A stretch of 64,000 nt of DNA from Ilyomonas sp965199905 (GCA_965199905.1 OZ241366.1:1736001-1800000); one strand, 5' to 3'; counted from the first letter of the stretch, positions 7,926 to 17,590 are shown. Notes: a model not told the origin generated them from the letters alone. Program-made: numbers and translations.

Positions 7926-10900
7926 TCACTGCTTTCTCTCTTCCACATCCTTCTGATGCTGCTGATCCTTTTTTTCTTTCTGGTCTTTCTGGTTTTCCAC
8001 CTTCTTGTCAGCTTCTTTATTCTTCTCGCGTATTTCTTTCTTCTTTTTATTTTTTTTAAAAAGCTCGGTCAGCCGGTTATAATCGTAGTTCAAAATAAAG
8101 CTCAAGCCTGTTTCTACTACCTGACCTTCAGCCACACCTTCATAGTTGTTCTGGCGATAAGCGCGTATTAAATACCGTCCATCTTTTGTAACCTGGTAAT
8201 CTACCGACAAATCACCCGCAATATTCGAAGCGGCTTTATTGCTACCCTGCGGGTTTTCTACTGCAAATGAACTTCCGACGTTCACTTTAATCCTGTCGTT
8301 CAGCAAACGCTTGCTCAAGCCCACTTTCAGGTCAGTGCTATTTTGTGCCGAACCTGTTGAATAATCCTGCTGCGATTGCAGATCAAAATTTACATCTACC
8401 CCTTTTATCGAATTGCCTACCAATTTATTTAACTGATCGCTGATAAGTCCTGCTGCACTGCTGCGAACGGCTGATTCAGCAGAAAAACCACCGCCCGAGC
8501 TCGCCAGCGGATCTTCCTGTACAAAGCGCCCAAGAAGTAACAGCGCAAATGCCTGCTTATTAATTTCCGACTCGTCTGTGCGCACTTGTTCCAGTTTCGT
8601 TTCCACTTCAGACCAGCGTGACTGCAGGTTTGCAGGAAGCGTAACATCAAAAGAAACAGCAGGCTTCAATAATTCACCCGTCATGTGAATGTCTACATTA
8701 AAAGGCAGCTTCTCTTTATACGTGGTTTGTTCATCCTGAGAAAGGTCACTTATCATGAGGTCTATTGGTGCCGTAGTAGCCACATAGGAGGCTGTTAAAT
8801 CAACCTGTGCCGATGTTGGATCGCCCGTCCATGTGATAGTGCTTCCCTGCCTGATATCAAACTTGCGTTTCAGAAATGATAATGATAAATTGTAGGAACC
8901 ACTTGATACTTTGTAGTTACCCGTCAGGCTAATTTTTCCACTTTTATCAATACCGCCGGCAAGGTCGGCAGCCCCTTGAATCTCCAGCGCATCACCGGTT
9001 CTTTCATTAATGACAACCGTGAATTTTGCAGCGCTATCCGTTTCGATATTTGCCGTTAAATCCAGGCCTTTCATATCCGTTTTGCCGGTGATGGTATCTG
9101 TAATATCGGGCGTTGGACGACTTCTTTCAGGATGGTCTTTATCATAAAACACCACAACACCTTCGCGGCTCTCTACTTCGGGGTCGCTGCTTGGCAACAC
9201 AAGCGAAAAATCTGTGGGCTTATTTATACGCAGGTTTGCATTGATGGTTGGCGACTCCATGGTACCGGTTACATCCACATCGGCATCTACATTCATTTTA
9301 CCATAAAACAAATCATTTGTGCCTTGCTTCTTGTTCACCAGTTCAAAATTGTCGGTACTAAGGTTCATCGCAAAGCCATAGTTTTTAAAGTCCGTAGTCA
9401 TGATATCACCATCAATAATTGCCCGGTCGTTATTGGCATCATGCATGGTGAATTCATTGAAGTGAACTCCCTGGTTATCTATGTCGATTTTTTCATTTGG
9501 TAAAGTCAAGCGCTCACCGGTAATAGCAGGAATCACAAAAGCGCTGTCGAAAGTAAGCGAGCCATTTACATTAGGACTGCTGACTGTGCCTTGTATCGTT
9601 GCGTTACCTTTTAATCCACCACCAATATCCGTTAGCTGATCTGCTGCAAACGGTTTTACAATGGAAAGGTCAAGGCGATTTAAGGCAAGCTGCATATCCA
9701 TGCGACCTTCGCCGGTGTAGTATTTTCCGTTTAATTGCACATCTGTTTTCTCGCCTTGTATCGCAATATTGGCAGCGTAAGCATTGGCTTCTTCATTGTT
9801 CACTTTTACAAGAACATTTCCAATAGTATCGCGTTTATAAATGACATTATTAATCTGAAGGTCAGAAGTAAAAACGGGCGTCTTCATCACATCTTTTACT
9901 ACCGCATTCCCATTGATCGATCCTTCCACCGCAATTGAATCCTGGTGGGCAATCTTTGTAATGGTAGCAATCTGGAAATTATTGAATTCAACTTTGACCG
10001 GCGCATTCGGAACTTGCTCAGTGCTGTTAATAACGATAGACTGACCATCCTGGCTGATGGAAAAATTATTTACCAGAATACCGGCAACAGAATCATACTG
10101 AATGAAATTTCCCTGCGCTACATCCCAGCGGTTATAATCCAGTACCAGGCTGTCTTTCAAGCCAACTTTAAACCCATTGCTGATCTGGTTTAACACACCG
10201 CCCAATGCATATTGAAGCTTGTTTTTTTCATCGTTGGAACCGAGATTGAAGTCAAGTGTATTGTTTGCAAGCGAAGCGTCGAGGTTAGTTTTATATAACT
10301 TAAAAGAACCGGTATTAAAGTTTTCGAACGATACTCCCAGATTAAGCTTCTCAGCATTGGTTTTTGCTAATACATTTAAACTATCAATCTGTAAAGAATC
10401 CATCATGATCTGCCTGCCTTTTAGCGCAAGGTTCAAATTGTTTTGTGCACTGTTGAATGAAGTAGCTAATGTTAATGAATCGCTGCCTTTTAATGAAGGC
10501 ATAAAATCAAGCAACAAACCTTGCGGAATCACTGTGGCATTCAGTTGCCAGTTCTGCGCAGCAAATGGCTGTGCTTTATAGCCGGGCAAGTTGTAATAAC
10601 GATTGATGGTCGCCTGCAAAGCAGGCGCAATCTCGGTCAGCTTATACTGACCGGTCATGCTGGCTTTGATAACATTGGCAACATTCAGATCAATATCTTT
10701 TTGCTGTGGTGTGGCAGAAGCAATTAGTCCTATACTGTCTGCTGTGTAAGATTTACTTCCGGTTGTAATATTCAAATCAGTGATAGCAATATTGCCATTC
10801 AGCGAATCCACATTCGTAACCGGAACGTCAGCTATAATATGACCGTGCAATGCCAACGTATCTGTTACCAGATGCAGGGCATTCAGGTTAATGGTATCCA

Positions 10901-12992
10901 GTAACAGGTTCACCTGAACAGCCGGATACTTAGGTTTTAAATCCGCCGTTGCATCTAAGTTTAAAGCGATATTCGGGTCAGATATTACACTATTGATAAC
11001 TGCTACCTGGTTGCGAAGTGTGCCAGTCAAATCCAGGTCGCGGTAAGTATACCCTTTTACCTGTGCAGCCAACACGCGAACGGCATATCTGAGGTTTGCC
11101 GTTTTCAAATCTGTACCCGTTCCGCTCACATTCGCGTTTAAAGAAACGGTGCCAACATTCTGTTCTTGTTTTAATAAATATCCGAGATTCAATTTATCAA
11201 CAACCGCCTTTACACTATAAGGCGCTCTTGGATGCATACCGCCCGTTACTGTTACATTACCCTTATCGGTATTGAGTGCGAGGTCAGTGTTGAAATCCTT
11301 TATACCGCCTTTAAAATAACCCTTTACAGAAAAGTTATCCGGCAGGCGGAAATTGGCTAATTCCTTGGCAGGAATAAAAGGAAGAATATCATTTTTGCTT
11401 GCGCTTAGCTGCGCAATATTTAAGTCGGCGTATACTTTATTAGCATCTGGCAAACCTTTAATTCTGCCCGACATTTTTACCACCACATTTCCATATCCAC
11501 TTACTTCAAACTGGGGAATATCCAAATCTTTTACATAGCCTTTAATACGTGTATTCAATTTGATTGCAGCATTCTCTTTACCACGAAGATTTCTCTTAAA
11601 CGCAGGCATGAAAGTGAGAATGTCCTTAGCGCCAATTTGTGTTTGCAAAAGGTCAGCATCAATATACATATCGCCCGGTTGTTTGCTCAAAGCATCTAAT
11701 GATGGATAGCTGACAACAAGCTTATTTTGAATCAATGTTTTGTCTGTTTGTAACACTAAATTTTGCAGGCTTGCTCCGGTATCGGTATACACAAAATTTG
11801 TCTTGAACCGGCGAAGGTTCAGGCCACCTTTTTCTGTAAACGATATTTGCTGAATGTTACCATTGTATATGCCCGGCGTAAAGGCAAGACTATCGCCTTT
11901 TAATGTAAAGGAATCAATCAGCAAATGGCTAAAGTCCATACCAGCCGGCGCTTTCGGCTTATTGTTATCGTCATACTCAAATTTAATATCATGAAAGTCA
12001 ACATTGCCCAATTCAAACTTCCATGGATTCTGTAAGCCTTCATCAGCCTTTTGTGTAACCACTTCTTTTGTATAAGTGGCTTCTTCAGATTTTCCCAATT
12101 CAATTTTCGCCTGCGTATTATGTAACGCCAAATCGTTTAAACGGATATGAAGCGTTTGCAGGTTCATATCGCCGGGATGTGTAACCAATTCTCCCAAATG
12201 CAAATCTGCCAGTAAAGCAGACACATCATTTTTATAATTGAAGTTGATATTATGCAATCCAAGCTCTTGTACACTAATAACCGGGCTGGTCGATTTACCA
12301 ACGGTTGCCGTATCTACATAAGAAGTATCTTCCTGAACCAGCGGCTTGTATTGATACACATTAGCAACAATATCCTTTATCTGGATATTAGGAACGGTGT
12401 AAGCACTTTTATCTAAATCGAATTTGGTAATGCGGGTAGTAAAATTGCCAAGTTTAAAATAAACATCATTGCCTGTTTCATCATCTTTAAAAGTAGCCAG
12501 GAAGTTGTTGACGATAATTTTATTTAAGTGAAACTGCATGGAGCTGCTGGTATCCTTCGGCGTTTTTTCTTTTTCCGGACCGCTGTTGAAGGCATCAATT
12601 ATGTATTGAAAGTTATAGCTGGTATCCGGCTTCACACGATAAATATTCGCGCGGATGCCATTAAGCGAAAGATAGTCAACATTCACTTCGCTTTTCAGTA
12701 AAGCAAACATTCCGATATCAACACGAATTTCTTTACCGGCAAGCAAAGTATCGTGCTTCTGATCTTCGAAATAAATTCCAGATAATACAATGCGTTTAGG
12801 AAACGCAATGCTTAATCTGTCAATCTTAACTTTGGTCTTGATTTTCTTTTCGAGGTAGGCAACGGCTTTATCTTTCAAAAAGTTTTGCACAGCAGGTATC
12901 TGCACAGCAATAACAATAACCAATAGCAGGAAAATGATGCTTCCCACTATCCAGGCAACAACTTTAAGAGATTTTTTTACAACATGATTCAA
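7926..12992 (-). CDS. tamB: Translocation and assembly module protein TamB (AsmA-like bridge protein)
   Basis: 1688 residues. One N-terminal membrane anchor (VVAWIVGSIIFLLLVIVIAV, about residues 11-30) is followed by KIKTKVKIDRLSIAFPKRIVL, the AsmA/TamB opening, and a long beta-rich body typical of bridge-like lipid transfer proteins. The DUF490/TamB domain occupies the last 350 residues or so (GKISLTGNYKVSSGSYNLS, TWTGDPTSAQVDLTASY, LPFNVDIHMTGELLKPAVSF). The end is unusual: after the NYDYNRLTELFKK strand comes a lysine/glutamate/glutamine-rich tail of about 45 residues with no hydrophobics. It is transcribed ahead of tamL with a 158-base spacer, so the two likely act together between inner and outer membranes. 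Confidence 0.93.
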   Translation of the reverse strand: MNHVVKKSLKVVAWIVGSIIFLLLVIVIAVQIPAVQNFLKDKAVAYLEKKIKTKVKIDRLSIAFPKRIVLSGIYFEDQKHDTLLAGKEIRVDIGMFALLKSEVNVDYLSLNGIRANIYRVKPDTSYNFQYIIDAFNSGPEKEKTPKDTSSSMQFHLNKIIVNNFLATFKDDETGNDVYFKLGNFTTRITKFDLDKSAYTVPNIQIKDIVANVYQYKPLVQEDTSYVDTATVGKSTSPVISVQELGLHNINFNYKNDVSALLADLHLGELVTHPGDMNLQTLHIRLNDLALHNTQAKIELGKSEEATYTKEVVTQKADEGLQNPWKFELGNVDFHDIKFEYDDNNKPKAPAGMDFSHLLIDSFTLKGDSLAFTPGIYNGNIQQISFTEKGGLNLRRFKTNFVYTDTGASLQNLVLQTDKTLIQNKLVVSYPSLDALSKQPGDMYIDADLLQTQIGAKDILTFMPAFKRNLRGKENAAIKLNTRIKGYVKDLDIPQFEVSGYGNVVVKMSGRIKGLPDANKVYADLNIAQLSASKNDILPFIPAKELANFRLPDNFSVKGYFKGGIKDFNTDLALNTDKGNVTVTGGMHPRAPYSVKAVVDKLNLGYLLKQEQNVGTVSLNANVSGTGTDLKTANLRYAVRVLAAQVKGYTYRDLDLTGTLRNQVAVINSVISDPNIALNLDATADLKPKYPAVQVNLLLDTINLNALHLVTDTLALHGHIIADVPVTNVDSLNGNIAITDLNITTGSKSYTADSIGLIASATPQQKDIDLNVANVIKASMTGQYKLTEIAPALQATINRYYNLPGYKAQPFAAQNWQLNATVIPQGLLLDFMPSLKGSDSLTLATSFNSAQNNLNLALKGRQIMMDSLQIDSLNVLAKTNAEKLNLGVSFENFNTGSFKLYKTNLDASLANNTLDFNLGSNDEKNKLQYALGGVLNQISNGFKVGLKDSLVLDYNRWDVAQGNFIQYDSVAGILVNNFSISQDGQSIVINSTEQVPNAPVKVEFNNFQIATITKIAHQDSIAVEGSINGNAVVKDVMKTPVFTSDLQINNVIYKRDTIGNVLVKVNNEEANAYAANIAIQGEKTDVQLNGKYYTGEGRMDMQLALNRLDLSIVKPFAADQLTDIGGGLKGNATIQGTVSSPNVNGSLTFDSAFVIPAITGERLTLPNEKIDIDNQGVHFNEFTMHDANNDRAIIDGDIMTTDFKNYGFAMNLSTDNFELVNKKQGTNDLFYGKMNVDADVDVTGTMESPTINANLRINKPTDFSLVLPSSDPEVESREGVVVFYDKDHPERSRPTPDITDTITGKTDMKGLDLTANIETDSAAKFTVVINERTGDALEIQGAADLAGGIDKSGKISLTGNYKVSSGSYNLSLSFLKRKFDIRQGSTITWTGDPTSAQVDLTASYVATTAPIDLMISDLSQDEQTTYKEKLPFNVDIHMTGELLKPAVSFDVTLPANLQSRWSEVETKLEQVRTDESEINKQAFALLLLGRFVQEDPLASSGGGFSAESAVRSSAAGLISDQLNKLVGNSIKGVDVNFDLQSQQDYSTGSAQNSTDLKVGLSKRLLNDRIKVNVGSSFAVENPQGSNKAASNIAGDLSVDYQVTKDGRYLIRAYRQNNYEGVAEGQVVETGLSFILNYDYNRLTELFKKNKKKKEIREKNKEADKKVENQKDQKEKKDQQHQKDVEERKQ

Positions 12993-13075
12993 AAGAAAGC
13001 AGCTTTAGTTTCCATTTAAAAAATACCCGGTACAGCAACACAGGCTTATCAATGGCAGCAAGGGCATTTCTTTTA

Positions 13076-13231
13076 TTACGCTTTCTGTATAATCGCAATC
13101 AAAACAGAGATGATAGCAATTACAAGCAAAACGTGAATAAGCCAACTAGTAGACGCCCCGCCGGCAAAGAAAAACTCATACGCCCAAATTATAATACAAA
13201 CAACGGCGACCAAATACAAAATGCTTCTCAT
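13076..13231 (-). CDS. Lmo0937-like small membrane protein
   Basis: A 51-residue ORF starting MRSILYLVAVVCIIIWAYEF and ending ISVLIAIIQKA. Two hydrophobic segments (about 4-22 and 31-48) are separated by FFFAGGASTSW, giving the two-TM hairpin seen in the short Lmo0937-type family. Its ATG overlaps the TGA of the preceding gene as ATGA, a sign of translational coupling. It is the last gene of a four-gene small-protein cluster. Function unknown; such proteins are often stress-induced (family knowledge, weak). Confidence 0.72.
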   Translation of the reverse strand: MRSILYLVAVVCIIIWAYEFFFAGGASTSWLIHVLLVIAIISVLIAIIQKA

Positions 13232-13632
13232 AATATTTCGATTTGTTGGTTTTCTTTAGCTTGTTTCTTCTTATTAATGAAACTAAAAAGACTTCGCACA
13301 GCGGCAGCAGCGCCAGCTTTTTTCACAGTATTCATAATTCTGTCTTTTACTGTATTTCCTTTTTGCTTTTTGAATACAGAAAGCAAACCGGCCGCATTTT
13401 TTACAAAACCAAATGAGCTTAAAACTGCGCCTTTGGTAAGTACAAACGGAATAATCCGCATCAGGGCTGCCGGAACCGTTCTGATAATAGCAAATCTTTT
13501 AGCTTCGCCCGGAGCCTGCTTTACCCGCTGCTTCAAATCCATTTCCTTAGCAGAAATCCGCAGCTTAGTGGCAGCTATTTCATTCTGTAATTCTGCAAGT
13601 GTTTTTATATGAGATAAATCTCTTGTTGCCAT
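13228..13632 (-). CDS. Hypothetical protein of the small stress/membrane cluster
   Basis: 134 residues starting MATRDLSHIKTLAELQNEIA. The first 45 residues form a charged amphipathic helix (LQNEIAATKLRISAKEMDLK). The middle has a moderately hydrophobic stretch (TVPAALMRIIPFVLTKGAVLSSFGFVKNA) and the end is strongly basic (SLFSFINKKKQAKENQQ). No recognised domain. Its start codon shares one base with the stop of the holin-like gene upstream (TAATG), and its stop overlaps the next start (ATGA), so it is almost certainly translated as part of the cluster. It may be a peripheral membrane partner of the neighbours; that is inference. Confidence 0.75.
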   Translation of the reverse strand: MATRDLSHIKTLAELQNEIAATKLRISAKEMDLKQRVKQAPGEAKRFAIIRTVPAALMRIIPFVLTKGAVLSSFGFVKNAAGLLSVFKKQKGNTVKDRIMNTVKKAGAAAAVRSLFSFINKKKQAKENQQIEIL

Positions 13633-13994
13633 TATTTTTTCTTAAGGAAACTTTGAATGAGTTTGTGTGTAATGGCGCTGCCAAACAGTTTTTTACCAAA
13701 GAATGCAACAATCAGTATCAGCAACAGGTAAATGCCAGTCACAATGGCAAATCCAAGCCAGGTGCTGTTTACCAGATCGCCAAACAAAAAGCCTAACATC
13801 ATGGTGAGAGCTATCAGAAAAAACAACCCAAGAATAAACAGAATAACACCTGATACAACTGCAGCAGTGATAACAGAAACTTTTTCAACCGCCTGCAGTT
13901 TTACCAGTGTAAACCTGTCGCCCAGATAAGACTGGAACAGGTTCCTGGTATCTGTAAAGAAATTTGGTGCTTCTTTTGGCTCTTCAGTTTGCAT
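13632..13994 (-). CDS. Holin-X-like (phage holin superfamily) integral membrane protein
   Basis: 120 residues from MQTEEPKEAPNFFTDTRNLF. Earlier in-frame ATGs lie inside or next to the end of the upstream gene and are less likely. A soluble N-terminal helix is followed by two long hydrophobic hairpin segments (about residues 43-70, VITAAVVSGVILFILGLFFLIALTM; and 80-104, LGFAIVTGIYLLLILIVAF). The protein ends in a basic tail, FLKKK. This is the pattern of the 'putative actinobacterial Holin-X' or DUF1469-like family found beside YtxH proteins. There is no phage context, so a housekeeping or stress membrane role is more likely than lysis. Confidence 0.78.
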   Translation of the reverse strand: MQTEEPKEAPNFFTDTRNLFQSYLGDRFTLVKLQAVEKVSVITAAVVSGVILFILGLFFLIALTMMLGFLFGDLVNSTWLGFAIVTGIYLLLILIVAFFGKKLFGSAITHKLIQSFLKKK

Positions 13995-14001
13995 AGTATC
14001 A

Positions 14002-14325
14002 TTAAGAGATGGTTGCATCTTTAATGTCTTTAGCTTTTTTCTCGAGGCTGGCAATGTATTTTTTTCCCTGGTCTATCAGGTCACCTATTTCTTCGCTGTA
14101 ATCGCTGTATTTGCGTTTAGCTTTTTTGCTCAGGTCGCCGTATTTATCCTTTGCAGAATCACTCCAGTCAGAAGCTTTATCTTTTGTATCATCCCATAGG
14201 TCCTGACCTTTACTGCTTACGTCATCCCACAAATCCTGTCCTTTATCGCTGTTGGCAAACAAAGCTATGAATGTGCCTGCAGCCGCACCTAATATTAACC
14301 CTGCAACAAATTTTGTATTGCTCAT
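14002..14325 (-). CDS. YtxH domain-containing stress protein
   Basis: 107 residues. A short N-terminal membrane anchor with glycines (FVAGLILGAAAGTFIALFA, residues 6-24) is followed by an 80-residue charged helix. The helix repeats the block KGQDLWDD twice (around 29-46), then variants such as KDKASDWSDSAKDKYGDL. This matches YtxH (general stress/gas vesicle-like) proteins: TM anchor plus extended amphipathic coil. It is the first gene of the cluster YtxH - holin-like - hypothetical - Lmo0937-like, with 7 bases to the next start. Family members are usually induced by envelope or salt stress; no molecular activity is established. Confidence 0.87.
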   Translation of the reverse strand: MSNTKFVAGLILGAAAGTFIALFANSDKGQDLWDDVSSKGQDLWDDTKDKASDWSDSAKDKYGDLSKKAKRKYSDYSEEIGDLIDQGKKYIASLEKKAKDIKDATIS

Positions 14326-14488
14326 CTTATTTGTTTTTGATGTATTGCCCTAATGCAAGCATTGTACCACAACAAATTATGTGAACAGATGCTTTCAATT
14401 TTAAAACTAATACGTGGTGTAAAATCCACAGAGGAAGAGTGAGTTGAGAGTTTGAGCTATTAGCCGTTGGCCTCAAGCTGAAAGTTCT

Positions 14489-14592
14489 TATTGCAAAAAT
14501 AACCAGTTATATCACAAAGCTTTTATTGCATTCTTTTTTTTGGCAACCATCGTTCGCCGCTTTTATGATCGGCAGTTGTTATCCTTGCGTGT
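14489..14592 (+). repeat. Dispersed intergenic repeat, copy 1
   Basis: Shares TTGGCAACCATCGTTCGCCG and TTTTATGATCGGCAGTTGT with copy 2 (inverted, 17430-17590), and weaker matches with copies at 60080 and 55165. The first 50 bases (TATTGCAAAAATAACCAGTT and AAAGCTTTTAT) also align with copy 2. It sits between the YtxH gene and the acyltransferase stop. The right half seen in other copies is missing or diverged here. Confidence 0.7.
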
Positions 14593-14608
14593 TATAGTAG
14601 CTAACAGC

Positions 14609-15481
14609 TCACAACGCTTCATGCCGGCTTTCATCAAATGTTTGCCGCCAGCGTTTGTGGCTCCATAAATAATTAGTGGGTTGCTCGCGTATGCAGCTTT
14701 CCACAAAAGCAATCATCTTCTTTGTAATTTCACCTTTGGGTAAGCTGTTCGGGTCAGTTGTCAGCAACACGATTTCCGATTGATAATAGCCGCGCTTTAT
14801 CTTTTTGAACCTTGCCATGGTAACGGCTGATTTATTTGATTTAGCCGTTCTCTCCGGCCCTTTTACAAAGGTTGTCATTTTACCAAAAAAAGGAGCCCAA
14901 TATGCCCGGTCGCCCGATTCGCGCTGGTCCGCAACCAATACCAATACAAACGGAAGCCTGGTAAAAGGCGCAAACTCCTGCCGGTAATTATAAGCCGAAA
15001 TCATATGCGAGCCGAACCGCGAACGGGCTTTATAAAAGATGCGGTTAATGACTTTGTTGGCAATGGGTTTATACACCACCAAAAAAGGATAATTCACGTT
15101 CATTCCATATGCCGCGTTCGCATATTCCCAGTTAAAATAATGCCCAAGGTGAACCTGTGCATTCTGACCTGTTTTATACAAGTTATTCAGCACTTCGTAA
15201 TTGGCGGTGAAGCGCTTGTTCAATTCTTTTTTTGATATCGATAGCAGCTTGATAAATTCAAACCAGTTATCGGAGAAATGAGTATAAAAATCACGCTCTA
15301 TCTTATTTCTTTCCGTTTCTGTTTTTTCGGGAAACGCAATCAGAAGATTGTTTTGTACCACTTTTCGCCTGTATCTGATCACATGATATAATAAAAAGGA
15401 AACACCATTGCTCAGCAGGTATAAAAACCAGAATGGCAAGAGTGAGAACAGGTAAAAGAAAGCATAAACCACATAATACAT
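14609..15481 (-). CDS. LpxL/HtrB-type lipid A biosynthesis acyltransferase
   Basis: 290 residues from MYYVVYAFFYLFSLLPF; an ATG at 15523 would add 14 residues. The N-terminal hydrophobic segment anchors it in the inner membrane. RRKVVQNNLLIAFPEKTETE is the family opening. The catalytic HX4E pair is in GHYFNWEY (His114, Glu119), and VLVADQRESG with GPERTAK matches the conserved downstream blocks. Family knowledge: transfers an acyl chain to the lipid A precursor or a related lipid. No other lipid A gene is adjacent. An ornithine- or glycine-lipid type acyl transfer cannot be excluded. Confidence 0.88.
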   Translation of the reverse strand: MYYVVYAFFYLFSLLPFWFLYLLSNGVSFLLYHVIRYRRKVVQNNLLIAFPEKTETERNKIERDFYTHFSDNWFEFIKLLSISKKELNKRFTANYEVLNNLYKTGQNAQVHLGHYFNWEYANAAYGMNVNYPFLVVYKPIANKVINRIFYKARSRFGSHMISAYNYRQEFAPFTRLPFVLVLVADQRESGDRAYWAPFFGKMTTFVKGPERTAKSNKSAVTMARFKKIKRGYYQSEIVLLTTDPNSLPKGEITKKMIAFVESCIREQPTNYLWSHKRWRQTFDESRHEAL

Positions 15482-15665
15482 GGCGGCAAAGATATTGGCT
15501 GATTGATAGAACACGAATGACACGAGCTGGCGTGCACGGATGTTTGGGATTTTGTAGTTGAAAAATAATATTTCATATAAGTTTCACCACATGGGCTTGC
15601 TTACATAATATTCAATCTTAAATCCTCTTTATCCGTGATAAGTCCGCGTCATTACTGTTCTATTT

Positions 15666-17264
15666 CTATAGAATGATATTCTGCAATAAAGCGCTATTTT
15701 CAGGATGATCGGTATTGTAATGCAAGCCGCGGCTTTCTTTCCGTAATGAAGCGCCTTTTACAATCAGGTAACCAACGGTTATAATATTGCGCAGCTCAAA
15801 CAACTGTGGCGATACACGCGTGTCTTTGTACAAAGCTTCTGTTTCATCAAACAAAAGATCAAGACGTTTTGAGGCACGTTCTAAACGCACATCGGTGCGA
15901 ACAATGCCTACATAATCACTCATGATTTGCTGCAGTTCTTTTACGCTTTGTGTTATAAGAATCATTTCTTTTGGCTCAGTGGTTCCTTCCTGGTCCCAGT
16001 CAGGAATTTCATTTTCAAAATTGATATTGTCAATGATTTTCACGCTATCGAGAAAGGCTCTGTGGCTAAATACCATAGCTTCCAGCAAACTGTTGCTGGC
16101 AAGGCGGTTGGCGCCGTGCAAGCCGGTGCTGGCACATTCGCCGCAGGCATACAGATGTTGGATGGAAGTGCGTGCCCATTCATCTGCCTTGATGCCGCCG
16201 CAACTATAGTGAGCCGCCGGCGCCACAGGTATCATTTGTTGCATCACATCAATACCAATGCTCAGGCATTTTTCATAAATATTCGGGAAGTGATGAATGA
16301 ACTTTTCTTTATCCATGTGGCGGCAATCGAGGTAAACATTCTCGTTGCCGGTGCGCTTCATTTCGTTGTCAATGGCGCGGGCAACAATGTCGCGCGGAGC
16401 AAGATCTTTACGCTCATCGTATCGCTCCATAAAAGCGTCGCCGTCTTTATTACGCAGTATACCGCCATCGCCGCGAACGGCTTCTGTAATAAGGAAGGAT
16501 GGCGACATGCCCGGCTCGTATAAAGCGGTGGGATGAAACTGGATGAACTCCATATTCTCGATGCGTCCCTTGGCGCGGTATGCCATCGCAATGCCATCGC
16601 CGGTAGCAATCTTCGGGTTGGTGGTGGTGCGGTATGCTTGTCCGCAGCCGCCGGTGGCCAGCACGGTTATTTTAGCTAAAATAGTTTCGATGGATTTTGT
16701 TTGCTCGTTCAACACATACACGCCATAGCAACAGATATCGGTGGTTGATTTGGTAACGAGATAACCGAGATGATGCTGCGTGATTAAATCCAATACAAAA
16801 CAATGATTGATGAAGCTGATATTGGTGTGCCGGCTAATTTGTGAAAGCAGCGCACGCTCCATTTCTTTACCGGTAACGTCCTTATGATGCAGGATGCGAA
16901 ACTCGCTGTGACCACCTTCGCGACCCAGTGAATACCCGCCACTTTCATCTTTATCAAACTTAGCTCCGTAGCCGATGATTTCGTTGATGCGTTGCGGACC
17001 TTCCGTTACCACAATTTCAACAATATGCCTGTCGCACAAACCATCACCGGCAATGAGAGTGTCTTCTATGTGCTTTTCGTAGCTGTCTTTAGTAATGTCC
17101 ATTACACCGGCAACGCCGCCCTGCGCATACTTGGTATTTGTTTCGTCGGCGCTGGTTTTTGTGATGACAGTTACGGTTTTATCGGGAAACTGAGAGGCAA
17201 CTTTTAAGGCGTATGTAAGCCCGGCAATGCCGGAACCAATGATTAGAAAATCCGTTTGCTGCAT
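15666..17264 (-). CDS. nadB: L-aspartate oxidase
   Basis: 532 residues. FAD-binding opening DFLIIGSGIAGLTYAL (GxGxxG at 10-15), followed by TNTKYAQGGVAG, the loop diagnostic for aspartate oxidase against fumarate reductase. SLGREGGHSEFRILHHKD, NMEFIQFHPTAL and LYACGECASTGLHGANRLAS are the substrate and FAD blocks, and the C-terminal helical domain ends in SLRKESRGLHYNTDHP. Family knowledge: oxidises L-aspartate to iminoaspartate, the first step of NAD synthesis, before NadA. nadA and nadC are not in the window. The gene stands alone, with repeat copy 2 upstream. Confidence 0.95.
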   Translation of the reverse strand: MQQTDFLIIGSGIAGLTYALKVASQFPDKTVTVITKTSADETNTKYAQGGVAGVMDITKDSYEKHIEDTLIAGDGLCDRHIVEIVVTEGPQRINEIIGYGAKFDKDESGGYSLGREGGHSEFRILHHKDVTGKEMERALLSQISRHTNISFINHCFVLDLITQHHLGYLVTKSTTDICCYGVYVLNEQTKSIETILAKITVLATGGCGQAYRTTTNPKIATGDGIAMAYRAKGRIENMEFIQFHPTALYEPGMSPSFLITEAVRGDGGILRNKDGDAFMERYDERKDLAPRDIVARAIDNEMKRTGNENVYLDCRHMDKEKFIHHFPNIYEKCLSIGIDVMQQMIPVAPAAHYSCGGIKADEWARTSIQHLYACGECASTGLHGANRLASNSLLEAMVFSHRAFLDSVKIIDNINFENEIPDWDQEGTTEPKEMILITQSVKELQQIMSDYVGIVRTDVRLERASKRLDLLFDETEALYKDTRVSPQLFELRNIITVGYLIVKGASLRKESRGLHYNTDHPENSALLQNIIL

Positions 17265-17429
17265 GTGAACGCTTTATCGTCAGATGTGTAATTGAATGAC
17301 AAGGCAAACGTAGGATGAATTGTTGAGAATACGGTGAGCTATGAGTTGTAAGCTATGAGCGGCGAGCCACAAGCTTTACGCTACAAGCGGAAAACATTTG
17401 CTGATGGAATTTTTGTTTTTTTTTTAAAA

Positions 17430-17590
17430 CTCACATCATTGCACGGAACGTTGATGGTAGGATTCTTGCTGCTTCGACACGGAAGAATCACAACTGCCGA
17501 TCATAAAAGTGGCGGACGATAGTTGCCAAAAGAAAAAAACAACTGCTTTATAAAAGCTTTGAAATAACTGGTATGCTCCGCAATAAAAGC
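17430..17590 (-). repeat. Dispersed intergenic repeat, copy 2 (longest)
   Basis: Read on the minus strand it carries both halves of the repeat: the left block aligned with copy 1 (ATACCAGTTATTTCAAAGC, GGCAACTATCGTCCGCCAC, ATGATCGGCAGTTGTGATTC) and the right block aligned with copy 3 (GAAGCAGCAAGAATCC, CCATCAACGTTCCG, GCAATGATG). It occupies the 371-base gap between nadB and the MacB-like permease. The rest of that gap holds only simple GCTATGAGC-type repeats (17330-17400, 17590-17615). Confidence 0.75.

Noticed and set aside
13632..13994. Holin-like gene as a sign of a prophage
   Set aside because: No phage structural, lysis or integrase gene is nearby, and the YtxH/holin-like pairing is a normal chromosomal arrangement.
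17330..17400. GCTATGAGC-type runs as a regulatory repeat
   Set aside because: Similar loose GCTATGAG/AGCTA runs occur near 14450, 17600 and 19270 without fixed spacing or orientation. They look like simple intergenic drift sequence.
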